Below, piece by piece: positions 1 to 6,801 of a DNA stretch of 64,000 nt. The stretch is from positions 62,001 through 126,000 of the forward strand of contig JAEUJM010000043.1 in the NCBI GenBank assembly GCA_016794585.1, in the 5' to 3' direction. Under the pieces are notes generated by a model, which was not told where the DNA came from, did not search any database, and saw only the letters and a list, made by a program, of their open reading frames with translations. The stretch's first letter is position 1; every line of letters starts with the position of its first letter. The DNA comes from Acidimicrobiales bacterium. Lineage in GTDB: Bacteria > Actinomycetota > Acidimicrobiia > Acidimicrobiales > DATDAH01. Position numbers and translations under genes: made by a program.

Positions 1-913
1 GCGGGCCGTGCCCGTTCGCCTCGAGCTGGGCGTCGTACGCCTCGAGCGCGCCGATGGCGGCGTCGAGCTCGTCGGCCGCGGCGCGGGCGACCGGGTCCGG
101 CACCTCGCCGGGGGCGTCCCCGCTGGGCACCTCGGCGAGCGCGGCGCGGACCGCGGTGGTGTCGATGTCGTCGAGGGGCTCGAGCGCGACCAGGAGGTCG
201 TCCCGCCGGGTGCGGAGTCGGTCCACCCGTGCGGCCGCGGCGGCGAGTGCGGCGACGGCCTCCGGCGTCGGCCCGGGACTGTCGAGCACCGCCGTGCTCG
301 CCCGCATGACGGTGTGCTCCGCCACCGGGGCGACCTCAGCATCATCGTGGTCGACGTGGTCGAGGTGGTCGACGTGGTCGGCGTGGTCGGTGCCCTCGTC
401 GGCCGGGACCGGGTCGGGGTGGCCGCCGGCGTCGGCGACGGCGAGGGCGAGGGCCGACCGGCGGGCCAGCGCTCGCCGGTGCTCTTCTTCGAGGGCCTCG
501 ATCGACTGGCGCAGGAGATCGTGGGTGGCGGCCGAGTCACGGGCGGCGCGGCGGGCGGCATCGAGCAGCTCGGGGGTGGCCGGCACGCCGGGGACGTCCG
601 CAGCCCCCGAGCGATCGTCGGCGTCGACCCCACAGGTGGCGAGGTCGTGCGCCCGGACCACCATCTCGAGCCGGGGATCGAGGTCGAGCAGTGCCAGGGA
701 CTCGGCGTCGAGGTCGAGGATGATGCCGTTCACCTCGACCTCACCCGAGATCCCGTCGAGGGCGCCACCGGCGCCACCGACGGGCAGCGCCGCCAAGGCG
801 GCCAGGAGCCGCTCCTTGGCGGCCGGGGTCAGACCGCTGACGATCGACAGCCGCGGGTGGAGCTCGATGTGGGCTCCGTCGGGAGCGTGGTCGTGCAGGC
901 GCAGCAACCTCAT
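1..913 (-). CDS. Partial ATPase-like (SMC/RecF-type N-terminus) protein
   Basis: An open minus-strand frame runs from ATG at 913 off the left edge, so only the first ~304 residues are visible. It begins MRLLRLHDHAP and continues with HPRLSIVSGLTP-AAKERLLAAL. This is the position of the Walker A loop in SMC/RecF-like ATPases, but the GxxGxGK[ST] motif is degenerate. Residues about 120-300 are Ala/Glu/Arg-rich and likely coiled coil, interrupted by an Asp-His repeat (D-H-x five times, near 344-395). GAGGG lies 8 bases upstream of this ATG; an in-frame ATG at 925 is less likely. The plus-strand frames here are mirror images of this biased gene. The family is inferred from the N-terminus only. 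Confidence 0.6.
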   Translation of the reverse strand, partial: MRLLRLHDHAPDGAHIELHPRLSIVSGLTPAAKERLLAALAALPVGGAGGALDGISGEVEVNGIILDLDAESLALLDLDPRLEMVVRAHDLATCGVDADDRSGAADVPGVPATPELLDAARRAARDSAATHDLLRQSIEALEEEHRRALARRSALALAVADAGGHPDPVPADEGTDHADHVDHLDHVDHDDAEVAPVAEHTVMRASTAVLDSPGPTPEAVAALAAAAARVDRLRTRRDDLLVALEPLDDIDTTAVRAALAEVPSGDAPGEVPDPVARAAADELDAAIGALEAYDAQLEANGHGP

Positions 914-971
914 TGCTGCCCTCATCGGTCGCCGACCCGGGTTCCTCAAGGATCCGGGGCCTGCGGGCCGC

Positions 972-1220
972 TCACGAGACGGGGATGTGCTCCACCGGAT
1001 CGTCGCCCTCGTCGCTGCGCCCGGCTCCCGACGCCCGGCCCGACCGACCGCGCGTGGCCATGGTGGTGACGGAGTCGAGGAGGCCGAGCAGCGAATCCGC
1101 CGTCTTCGGGTCGGTCACGACCTCCTCGGCCACGTCGAGGAAGGCCCGCGCCGCGGCGATGAGCTCCTCGGCCGCCGTCTGGAGGTGCTCGAGGCCCTCG
1201 TCGGCCCGTTCGTCGTTCAC
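972..1220 (-). CDS. Small helical protein downstream of ArsA (82 aa)
   Basis: A GTG start at 1220 overlaps the arsA-like stop by four bases (GTGA), and AGGAGGT lies 9 bases upstream. The first ~55 residues (HLQTAAEELIAAARAFLDVA) look like amphipathic helices and the tail is Gly/Arg/Asp-rich and probably disordered. No catalytic motif or membrane segment is visible. The overlap implies co-translation with the upstream ATPase. A longer in-frame extension (to 1658) is Arg/Pro-rich and mirrors the ATPase gene, so it was rejected. Function unknown. Confidence 0.7.
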   Translation of the reverse strand: MNDERADEGLEHLQTAAEELIAAARAFLDVAEEVVTDPKTADSLLGLLDSVTTMATRGRSGRASGAGRSDEGDDPVEHIPVS

Positions 1221-2428
1221 GTCCCGCGCACCTCCTGTTGGGCTTTCGTGGCGGTCTGGTCGCCGGCGAAGGTGACCTCCAGTGTGCCCTCCCGCAGGGA
1301 GGCGCCCGTGACCGTGTGGCGTCGGAGGGAGTCGGGCAGGATCAGGGCGCGTCGATAGGGGCCGGCCGTGATGATCAGCTCGTCGCCCCGCCGCGCCACG
1401 TCGACGTCCCCGCGCTCGGCGAAGGGCAGCTCGAGCGTGAGGCGCCATCCCTCGCCGTCTTCGTCCCGGTCGATGCGCAGCGGGTTGCCCTCGTGGAGGA
1501 GCGCGTCCGGCTCGAGGTCCCCGTAGACCTCCTGGGCGAAGGCCGCGAGGGCGTCGAGACCTACGAGCTCGTCGGGGGCGAGGTGGGCCCGCAGCACGGG
1601 CAGCGGAGCGAACCCCTCCTCGATGGTGGCCAGGTGTTCGGTGTGGAGGGCCTGCCACCGGGCGAACCAGGGGTCGTCGATCCCCGCCGGCAGCACACGG
1701 TTGGCCACGACCGCGTCGACCCGGTAGCCGAAGAGCGAGAGGTAGGTGTGGGTCCGACGGGCCTCGGCGATGACCATGCGCTCGGGGTTCACCACCAGGC
1801 GGGCACTGGTGACGTGGGGGTCGGTGAGCAGGTCCCGGACGCCGTCGAGCCGGTCGTAGAAGCGGTGGGCGGCGCCGAACACCTCGTCGCCCGCGACCGG
1901 CAGGTTGGTGACGCGGGACAGGACGGGCGAGAGCACCCGGTTCAGGCGGCGACTCGCGGGGAAGACCCGGTCCATGTACCAGGCGAGGATCTCGGGCAGC
2001 GAGAGCAGCCGGATGGTCTCGGCCGTCGGTGCGCAGTCGACGACGATCGTGTCCCAGTCACCCGAGGCGGCGAACGCCTTGATGTCGGCGAGCGCGAAGA
2101 TCTCGTCCAGGCCGGGCAACACCGCCAGCTCCTCGGCCTCGATGCCGGCCACGCCGGCCCAGTCGAGCACCTCGGTGAGGTAGGCCTGGATCTCGGACCA
2201 GGACTCCTGCATCCGCTCCTGGGCGTCGAGCTGCTGACCGGACAGGCGCTCGGTGACCGTGGAGGGCTCGCTACCCAGGGGCACGTCGAGTGCGTCGGCG
2301 AGCGAGTGGGCCGGGTCGGTCGACAGCACGAGCGTGCGCCGGCCCGCGTCGGCGCAGCGCAGCGCGGTGGCGGCCGCCACGGTGGTCTTGCCGACGCCGC
2401 CCTTCCCCGTGAAGAGGAGGATGCGCAC
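1217..2428 (-). CDS. ArsA/Get3-family P-loop ATPase with Hsp20-like tail
   Basis: A 403-residue ATPase. The N-terminus VRILLFTGKGGVGKTTVAAA carries the deviant Walker A (KGGVGKTT) of the ArsA/Get3/MinD class, followed by a LSTDPAHSLADAL switch segment and a DTIVVDCAPT Walker B-like segment. The last ~80 residues (LRIDRDEDGEGWRLTLELPF onward) match the small-heat-shock-like domain appended to many actinobacterial ArsA proteins. GTG at 2428 puts the P-loop at the very N-terminus; the longer frame adds an unrelated Arg-rich leader. It lies 7 bases after an SRPBCC gene. No arsenic regulator or pump is nearby, so a chaperone or membrane-protein targeting role is more plausible than arsenite export. 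Confidence 0.87.
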   Translation of the reverse strand: MRILLFTGKGGVGKTTVAAATALRCADAGRRTLVLSTDPAHSLADALDVPLGSEPSTVTERLSGQQLDAQERMQESWSEIQAYLTEVLDWAGVAGIEAEELAVLPGLDEIFALADIKAFAASGDWDTIVVDCAPTAETIRLLSLPEILAWYMDRVFPASRRLNRVLSPVLSRVTNLPVAGDEVFGAAHRFYDRLDGVRDLLTDPHVTSARLVVNPERMVIAEARRTHTYLSLFGYRVDAVVANRVLPAGIDDPWFARWQALHTEHLATIEEGFAPLPVLRAHLAPDELVGLDALAAFAQEVYGDLEPDALLHEGNPLRIDRDEDGEGWRLTLELPFAERGDVDVARRGDELIITAGPYRRALILPDSLRRHTVTGASLREGTLEVTFAGDQTATKAQQEVRGT

Positions 2429-2435
2429 GTCGGGC

Positions 2436-2891
2436 TCAGGCGGCGGCGTCGCGCTCGACCCAGGCCTTGAGCTCGCGGAGCGCGGTGTGCACGATGCGCG
2501 TCTCGGCACGGCGCTTCACGAAGCTGGGGAGCGGGACCACGAGCTCCACGGTGAGGTGGTACGTGACGTCGGTGCGCCCGGCGTCCCCGTCGACGGGGGC
2601 GAACTCGTACGAGCCGTCGAGCTGGCGGGTGATGTCGCTCTCGAGGAGCTGCCAGGAGAGCGTGTGGGGCAACGCGCTGTAGTCGTAGCCCAGCACGTAC
2701 GTGGTGCTGCGCCCCATGGCCGCGGCGCGGTAGCGCACCTTGGTGCCGCGGCCCTCGCCATCTCGCTCGAGGACCTCGGTCTCTTTGATGTCGTGGGCCC
2801 AGCTCGGGTAGTCCTCGAAGGCGAGGGTCGCCTCGAGGACGCGCTCGGGCGACGCGTCGATGGTGGTGCGCTCGGTGGCCTGGTCCGGCAT
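2436..2891 (-). CDS. SRPBCC (START-like) family protein
   Basis: 151 residues from ATG at 2891. The sequence has the SRPBCC/polyketide-cyclase-like pattern: an N-terminal TTIDASPERVLEATLAFEDYPSWAHDI strand-helix, a run of beta strands (VRYRAAAMGRSTTYVLGYDY), and a long C-terminal helix (RAETRIVHTALRELKAWVER). Such proteins form a hydrophobic cavity for lipids or polyketides. It lies 11 bases after a 4-TM protein gene and 7 bases before the ArsA ATPase, so it is probably in the same transcript. The ligand cannot be read from sequence. Confidence 0.8.
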   Translation of the reverse strand: MPDQATERTTIDASPERVLEATLAFEDYPSWAHDIKETEVLERDGEGRGTKVRYRAAAMGRSTTYVLGYDYSALPHTLSWQLLESDITRQLDGSYEFAPVDGDAGRTDVTYHLTVELVVPLPSFVKRRAETRIVHTALRELKAWVERDAAA

Positions 2892-2902
2892 CGACACGGA
2901 TC

Positions 2903-3406
2903 CTACTTGGAGGGCGCCGTGCCGCCCGGCTTCTCGTCGTCGAAGCGCGGGCCGAAGTGGCCGTAGCGGGCGCCCCAGAGCCCGGCCTGGGCGAGGCCGA
3001 ACATCGGCACGAGCACACCGAAGGCCAGGCTGGTGAACGGGCGCAGCCCGGCCGTCACCAGGGCCACGGCGACCTGGACCCCGAAGGGCACGAGCAAGGC
3101 CACCTGCACGGCCCGCGGCGCGCTGCCCTGGAGGAAGTAGAGGCCGCCGATGCCGATGGCGTCGGTGCGGCTCCGGCCCACCGCGATCCCGAAGGCCCAC
3201 AGGAAGACCACGCAGCCGATGAGGAACAGGACCAGCGCGACCGCGACGGCGACGAGGCCGAAGACGTCGCCATCGATCACCGCGGCGATCGCGGTGGCGA
3301 CGAACGCGGCGGTGCCCACCCGGCTGACGAGGACGATGCGGGACCCCGGGGTGGGGGCGTCCTCGACGGGTTCATCCCCGCTCGCGCCCGGTGCCACGTC
3401 GCTCAC
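2903..3406 (-). CDS. Four-TM membrane protein (167 aa)
   Basis: GTG at 3406 overlaps the stop of the mannosyltransferase gene by four bases (GTGA). Hydrophobic segments at about residues 25-45, 48-72, 100-122 and 128-148 predict four membrane helices; the N-terminal ~22 residues are acidic and the C-terminus is charged (FDDEKPGGTAPSK). No enzymatic motif is visible. It sits inside a tight minus-strand cluster between the PimB-like enzyme and the SRPBCC protein, which suggests an envelope-related role; this is inferred from position only. Confidence 0.75.
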   Translation of the reverse strand: MSDVAPGASGDEPVEDAPTPGSRIVLVSRVGTAAFVATAIAAVIDGDVFGLVAVAVALVLFLIGCVVFLWAFGIAVGRSRTDAIGIGGLYFLQGSAPRAVQVALLVPFGVQVAVALVTAGLRPFTSLAFGVLVPMFGLAQAGLWGARYGHFGPRFDDEKPGGTAPSK

Positions 3407-4518
3407 GGGAGGGCTCCGGCGAGGCGCTCGACCAGCACCTCGTAGGCGAACTCGGCCTCGGCCCGCGCCCGGGCGGCCTCGCCCATGCGGCGGCGACGCT
3501 CGGGGTCGTCGAGGAGGGCGGCGAGGGCCGCGGTGACCTCGTCCACGTCGTGGGGGTCCCCGACGACGAGGCCGGTGTCCCCGTCTACCACGGCCTCGGC
3601 CGAACCTCCGCTCTCCCCTGCCACCTGGGCGACGCCCGCCGCCGCCGCCTCGAGGAACACGATGCCGAAGCCCTCCTGCTCGAGGCCGGCCCAGCGGCTG
3701 CGGCAGAGCATGGCGAACACGTCGGCGCAACCGTAGAGGTCGGGCAGGTCGTCGTCGGGCACCCGCCCGAGCAGCCGCACGGGGGCGCCCGTGTCCGCCA
3801 CGAGGCGATCGAGCCGGGCGCGGTCCCGGCCGCTGCCGGCGATGGCCACCAGGAGGTCGGGCCGACCTTCCGCCAGCCGCGCCGCGCTGCGGATGAGCAC
3901 GTCCATCCCCTTCCGGGGGACGAGGCGACTGAGGCTGACCACGAGACGGGCGTCCTCGGGGAGGTCGAGTCGACGGCGGGCGGCGAGGCGCTGCTCGTCG
4001 TCGAGGGGACGGAACCGCTCGACGTCGACCCCGGGCGGCACGATCGTGGTGGGCAACGACCGGCCGGCGGCCCGCTCGCCCTCGGCGGCCGGGTAGCCAC
4101 CGGCGGCGATCACCACCTCAGCGCCGCGCAGCACGCGGCGCAGGGCGAGGTTGGTGCCCGGGAGCCGCCCCGGGATGGTGACCTCGGCGCCGTGGAGGAT
4201 GACGCCGTAGGGCCGCTCGAGGTGGGGGCCGACGAGGCCCACGGGCAGCGCGGGATCGAGCAGGACGAGATCGGCGTCGACCTCGGCGGCGAGCCGGTCG
4301 ATGTGGCGCACCAGCAGCGGGTTGGGCAACAGCACCGGTTCACGGGTGCGCTCGACCCGGTAGGCCTGGGCCGCGTCCCACTCGGTGGCGCCGTCGTAGG
4401 GCGTGGTGAGCACGGTGGTGGACTCGGGCGGGAGCCGGCGCCACAGCTCCCACAGGTACGACTGGATGCCACCCACCTTGGGCGGGAAGTCGTTGGTGAC
4501 CAGGAGGTGGTGCCTCAC
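3403..4518 (-). CDS. pimB: GT4 glycosyltransferase, PimB-like mannosyltransferase
   Basis: 371 residues from GTG at 4518. The N-terminus LLVTNDFPPKVGGIQSYLWE is the hallmark of actinobacterial PimB', which adds the second mannose to phosphatidylinositol mannoside from GDP-mannose on the cytoplasmic face of the membrane. The C-terminal Rossmann domain contains SLSRLVPRKGMDVLI and the retaining GT4 motif EGFGIVFLEAAAAG (E-x7-E). Length fits the family (about 375-380). The start overlaps the queG stop (GTGA) and its own stop overlaps the 4-TM gene. The longer upstream frame is Arg/Pro-rich shadow of queG. Acceptor specificity is inferred from similarity. Confidence 0.85.
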   Translation of the reverse strand: MRHHLLVTNDFPPKVGGIQSYLWELWRRLPPESTTVLTTPYDGATEWDAAQAYRVERTREPVLLPNPLLVRHIDRLAAEVDADLVLLDPALPVGLVGPHLERPYGVILHGAEVTIPGRLPGTNLALRRVLRGAEVVIAAGGYPAAEGERAAGRSLPTTIVPPGVDVERFRPLDDEQRLAARRRLDLPEDARLVVSLSRLVPRKGMDVLIRSAARLAEGRPDLLVAIAGSGRDRARLDRLVADTGAPVRLLGRVPDDDLPDLYGCADVFAMLCRSRWAGLEQEGFGIVFLEAAAAGVAQVAGESGGSAEAVVDGDTGLVVGDPHDVDEVTAALAALLDDPERRRRMGEAARARAEAEFAYEVLVERLAGALP

Positions 4519-5582
4519 CGGCCCACCTCGACCCGCACGGCGTGACGGCCGGCGCGGGCCGCCAGCCGCTCGGCGGCCCAGGTGGCGTGCTCGCGGAGCA
4601 GCGCGTCGTCGCCGGCCCGGGCCCGGTCGACGACGCGCCGGACCTCGGCGTCGCCGGGGTCCGCGGTGTTGCCCAGGGCGAGCAGGGCGTTGCGGCGGAG
4701 GTGGCGGGGGTCCCGGTCGGCGATGTACCAACGTCCGTGTCGGGCGAGCAGGGTGGCGTCGTCGGCGTCGAGCAGGGCGACGAGATCGACCGAGGCCGTG
4801 CCGTCGGGGTCGACCTCGGCGGACTCGCGCCGATCGGTGCGGCGGTTGGGCGGGCACACCTCCTGGCAGTCGTCACACCCGTAGATGCGGTTGCCGAGCG
4901 CCACCCGGTGCTCGACCGGGAAGGGGCCGGGCGCCTGCACCAGCCACGCCAGGCAACGTCGCGCGTCGATCACCCCGGGAGCGACGATGGCCCCGGTGGG
5001 ACACCCGTCGAGGCACCGCGTGCAGGTGCCGCACCCGTCGGGCACCGGCTTGACGGCGGGCGTCAGTGCGGCGTCGGTGACCACCGAGCCGAGCACGAAC
5101 CAACTGCCCCGGCCGGGCAGCAGCACGTTGGCGTTCTTGCCGTACCACCCGAGCCCGGCCCGCACCGCCGCTTCGCGGTCGACCAGGGCGTTGTCGTCGA
5201 CGAGCACCCGTGTGCGCCACCCCTGATCCTGGAGGTGGGCGGCCATCGCATCGAGTCCCGCCCGGAGGGTGGCGTAGTGGTCGTGGCGGGCGTACCGGGC
5301 CACCCGGCCGGATGGACGGGCGGCGGGCACGTCCTGGGGCCCCTCGGCCGACTCGTGGGCGTAGGACCGCGCTCCGACCACCAGCGCCCGGGCCCCGGGG
5401 AGGGCCTGGCCGGGGTCGGTCGATCGTTCGGGCCGGCGGTAGGTGAACTGCATGCCGGCGGCCAACCCCTGGGCCTTGCGCTCGTCGAGGTCGCGCCGCG
5501 TCCGCTCGAACGGGGTGGCCGGGGCCACGCCGACGGCATCCAGGCCCGCCGCCCGGCCCACCGCCGCGAGCGCGTCGATCAC
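4515..5582 (-). CDS. queG: Epoxyqueuosine reductase QueG
   Basis: 355 residues. QueG is a cobalamin-dependent iron-sulfur enzyme that reduces epoxyqueuosine to queuosine in the anticodon of tRNAs with GUN anticodons. The N-terminal domain (VGVAPATPFERTRRDLDERK) precedes a ferredoxin-like region with cysteines at 184, 187, 190 and 194, then 210, and 236, 239 and 243, enough for the two [4Fe-4S] clusters of the family. A short C-terminal helical-repeat region (HLRRNALLALGNTADPGDAE) follows, as in many family members. It is first in the coupled queG-pimB-4TM cluster. No other queuosine gene is present in the window. Confidence 0.92.
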   Translation of the reverse strand: MIDALAAVGRAAGLDAVGVAPATPFERTRRDLDERKAQGLAAGMQFTYRRPERSTDPGQALPGARALVVGARSYAHESAEGPQDVPAARPSGRVARYARHDHYATLRAGLDAMAAHLQDQGWRTRVLVDDNALVDREAAVRAGLGWYGKNANVLLPGRGSWFVLGSVVTDAALTPAVKPVPDGCGTCTRCLDGCPTGAIVAPGVIDARRCLAWLVQAPGPFPVEHRVALGNRIYGCDDCQEVCPPNRRTDRRESAEVDPDGTASVDLVALLDADDATLLARHGRWYIADRDPRHLRRNALLALGNTADPGDAEVRRVVDRARAGDDALLREHATWAAERLAARAGRHAVRVEVGR

Positions 5583-5591
5583 CCGATCAGA

Positions 5592-5795
5592 TCAGCCCGT
5601 GCGAGGGACGTGGCGCAACTCCGGCACCATGCCGGCGTCCTGGAGCAGGCGCACCGCCCGCACCTCGGCCACGTCGATCACCACCGCGTCGTCGGGCTCG
5701 CGGTTGATGAGGAAGGTGACGATGCAGTCGTCACACGTGGACGTGTGCTGCATCACGCAGTCGTCGCAATCGATTCGCACCGTGTTGTCCTCCAT
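5592..5795 (-). CDS. Small Cys-rich protein (67 aa), probable zinc binder
   Basis: Starts at ATG 5795 (MEDNTVRIDCDDCVMQHTS) and ends 9 bases before queG. Two C-x2-C motifs within the first 25 residues (C10/C13 and C22/C25 by counting) suggest a small metal site; the rest is a short alpha/beta segment (DDAVVIDVAEVRAVRLLQDA). An upstream in-frame ATG at 5828 would begin inside the inverted repeat of the divergent promoter region and is less likely. Function not recognised. Confidence 0.7.
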   Translation of the reverse strand: MEDNTVRIDCDDCVMQHTSTCDDCIVTFLINREPDDAVVIDVAEVRAVRLLQDAGMVPELRHVPRTG

Positions 5796-5825
5796 GGCCC
5801 CATCTTCCCCAGGGGGTATGACACT

Positions 5826-5858
5826 CATGATGGACTCGTGCTCGCCGGGGCCATCATG
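5826..5858. promoter_or_regulatory. Inverted repeat in divergent promoter region
   Basis: A perfect 8-bp inverted repeat, CATGATGG at 5826-5833 and CCATCATG at 5851-5858, is separated by 17 bases. It lies between the divergent Cys-rich gene (starts 5795) and the next plus-strand gene (starts 5864). It could be an operator or chance; the right arm sits only 5 bases before the plus-strand start codon. Confidence 0.3.
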
Positions 5859-5863
5859 GGGCC

Positions 5864-6541
5864 ATGTCGACCCGTGACCCCGACGAGCTCGTGGACGTGG
5901 CCGACGGTGAGGTGACGTGGCGCTTCGAGCGGGCGTTCCTCACCTCCCGCTGGACCTGCCTCTGGGGAAACGGGTGCCAGGGCATCCTCGACGAGCCCGC
6001 CGAGGCACTGGGCCAGGGGTGCTGCTCGGTGGGTGCTGGCCTGGATGACGGCGACGAGGCCCGCACCATCGGGGCGCTGGCCACGATGCTCCCGGACGAG
6101 CTCTTCCAGCACCACCGCGAGGCCGCCGAGGGCGGCATCTACCGCGACGACGAGCGCAACCACACCCGGGTGGTCGACGGCGCCTGCATCTTCCTCAACC
6201 GGCCGGGCTTCGCCGGCGGCGCCGGCTGCGCCCTGCACCTCGCCGCGGTGGCCGAAGGCGAGCCCGTCACCGAGTGGAAGCCGTCGGTGTGCTGGCAGCT
6301 CCCGCTGCGCATCGACTGGGCGGACGCACCCGACGGCACGGAGGTGGCGACGGTGCGACGGTGGACGCGCTCGGACTGGGGCGACGAGGGCGACACCATG
6401 GCGTGGTGCTGCACCGAGGCGCACGAGGCCCCCGAGGCCTTCGCCGGCGACCGCCCGGTGGTCGAGACCCTGGCCGACGAGCTCGAGGCCCTCACCGGCA
6501 CCGAGGTCTACGTGCAGCTGCGCGAGCGCCTCAGTCGCTGA
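5864..6541 (+). CDS. Cys-cluster protein, DUF3109/YkgJ-like
   Basis: 225 residues from ATG 5864. Cysteines occur in spaced clusters: WTCLWGNGCQGI, GQGCCSVGA, DGACIFLNRPGFAGGAGCALH, PSVCWQLP and AWCCTEAH. This resembles the YkgJ/DUF3109 class of Cys-rich proteins thought to bind iron-sulfur or zinc; the family call is tentative. No membrane segment or signal is present. It is divergent from the small Cys-rich gene, and its 3' end overlaps the convergent CxxC gene by 11 bases. Confidence 0.72.
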   Translation: MSTRDPDELVDVADGEVTWRFERAFLTSRWTCLWGNGCQGILDEPAEALGQGCCSVGAGLDDGDEARTIGALATMLPDELFQHHREAAEGGIYRDDERNHTRVVDGACIFLNRPGFAGGAGCALHLAAVAEGEPVTEWKPSVCWQLPLRIDWADAPDGTEVATVRRWTRSDWGDEGDTMAWCCTEAHEAPEAFAGDRPVVETLADELEALTGTEVYVQLRERLSR

Positions 6542-6764
6542 CGGGGCGCACCGAGGCGCTGGTCCCGCACCAGCGGCAGGCCACGTCCTCGATCACCTCG
6601 TCGAGGACCTGCTCCTCCTCGATGTCGAGCTCGCCCCCCACCGTGTAGTGGTGGAAGGCCTTCGTTCGCCGGGTGCTGGTGACGTCGAACCGCGTGAGGT
6701 TGCCGCAGGAGTCGCAGCGGTAGCGCTGCGGGAGGACGTCGTCGTCGGCCACGGCGTCGAGCAT
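6531..6764 (-). CDS. Small CxxC/CxxC protein (77 aa)
   Basis: ATG at 6764 gives 77 residues with YRCDSCGNLTRFDV near the N-terminus and VACRWCGTSAS near the C-terminus. The two C-x2-C pairs bracket an acidic centre (GGELDIEEEQVLDEVIED), typical of a zinc-ribbon-like fold. Much longer in-frame extensions are low-complexity mirrors of the exonuclease gene. It faces the nuclease gene at 6802 divergently across 37 bases. Function unknown. Confidence 0.72.
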   Translation of the reverse strand: MLDAVADDDVLPQRYRCDSCGNLTRFDVTSTRRTKAFHHYTVGGELDIEEEQVLDEVIEDVACRWCGTSASVRPVSD

Positions 6765-6801
6765 AGGGCCACTTGCGCAACGAACATCCGTTCGCTTCAC
6801 T

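Noticed and set aside
8-1358. Two long plus-strand frames (353 and 434 aa)
   Set aside because: They mirror the minus-strand ATPase-like gene; the proteins are Arg/Ser-rich or show VVDVV runs that are the antisense of the Asp-His repeat.
1217-2428. Arsenite efflux (ars) operon
   Set aside because: Only the ArsA-like ATPase is present; no ArsB, ArsR or ArsD, and neighbours are envelope-type genes.
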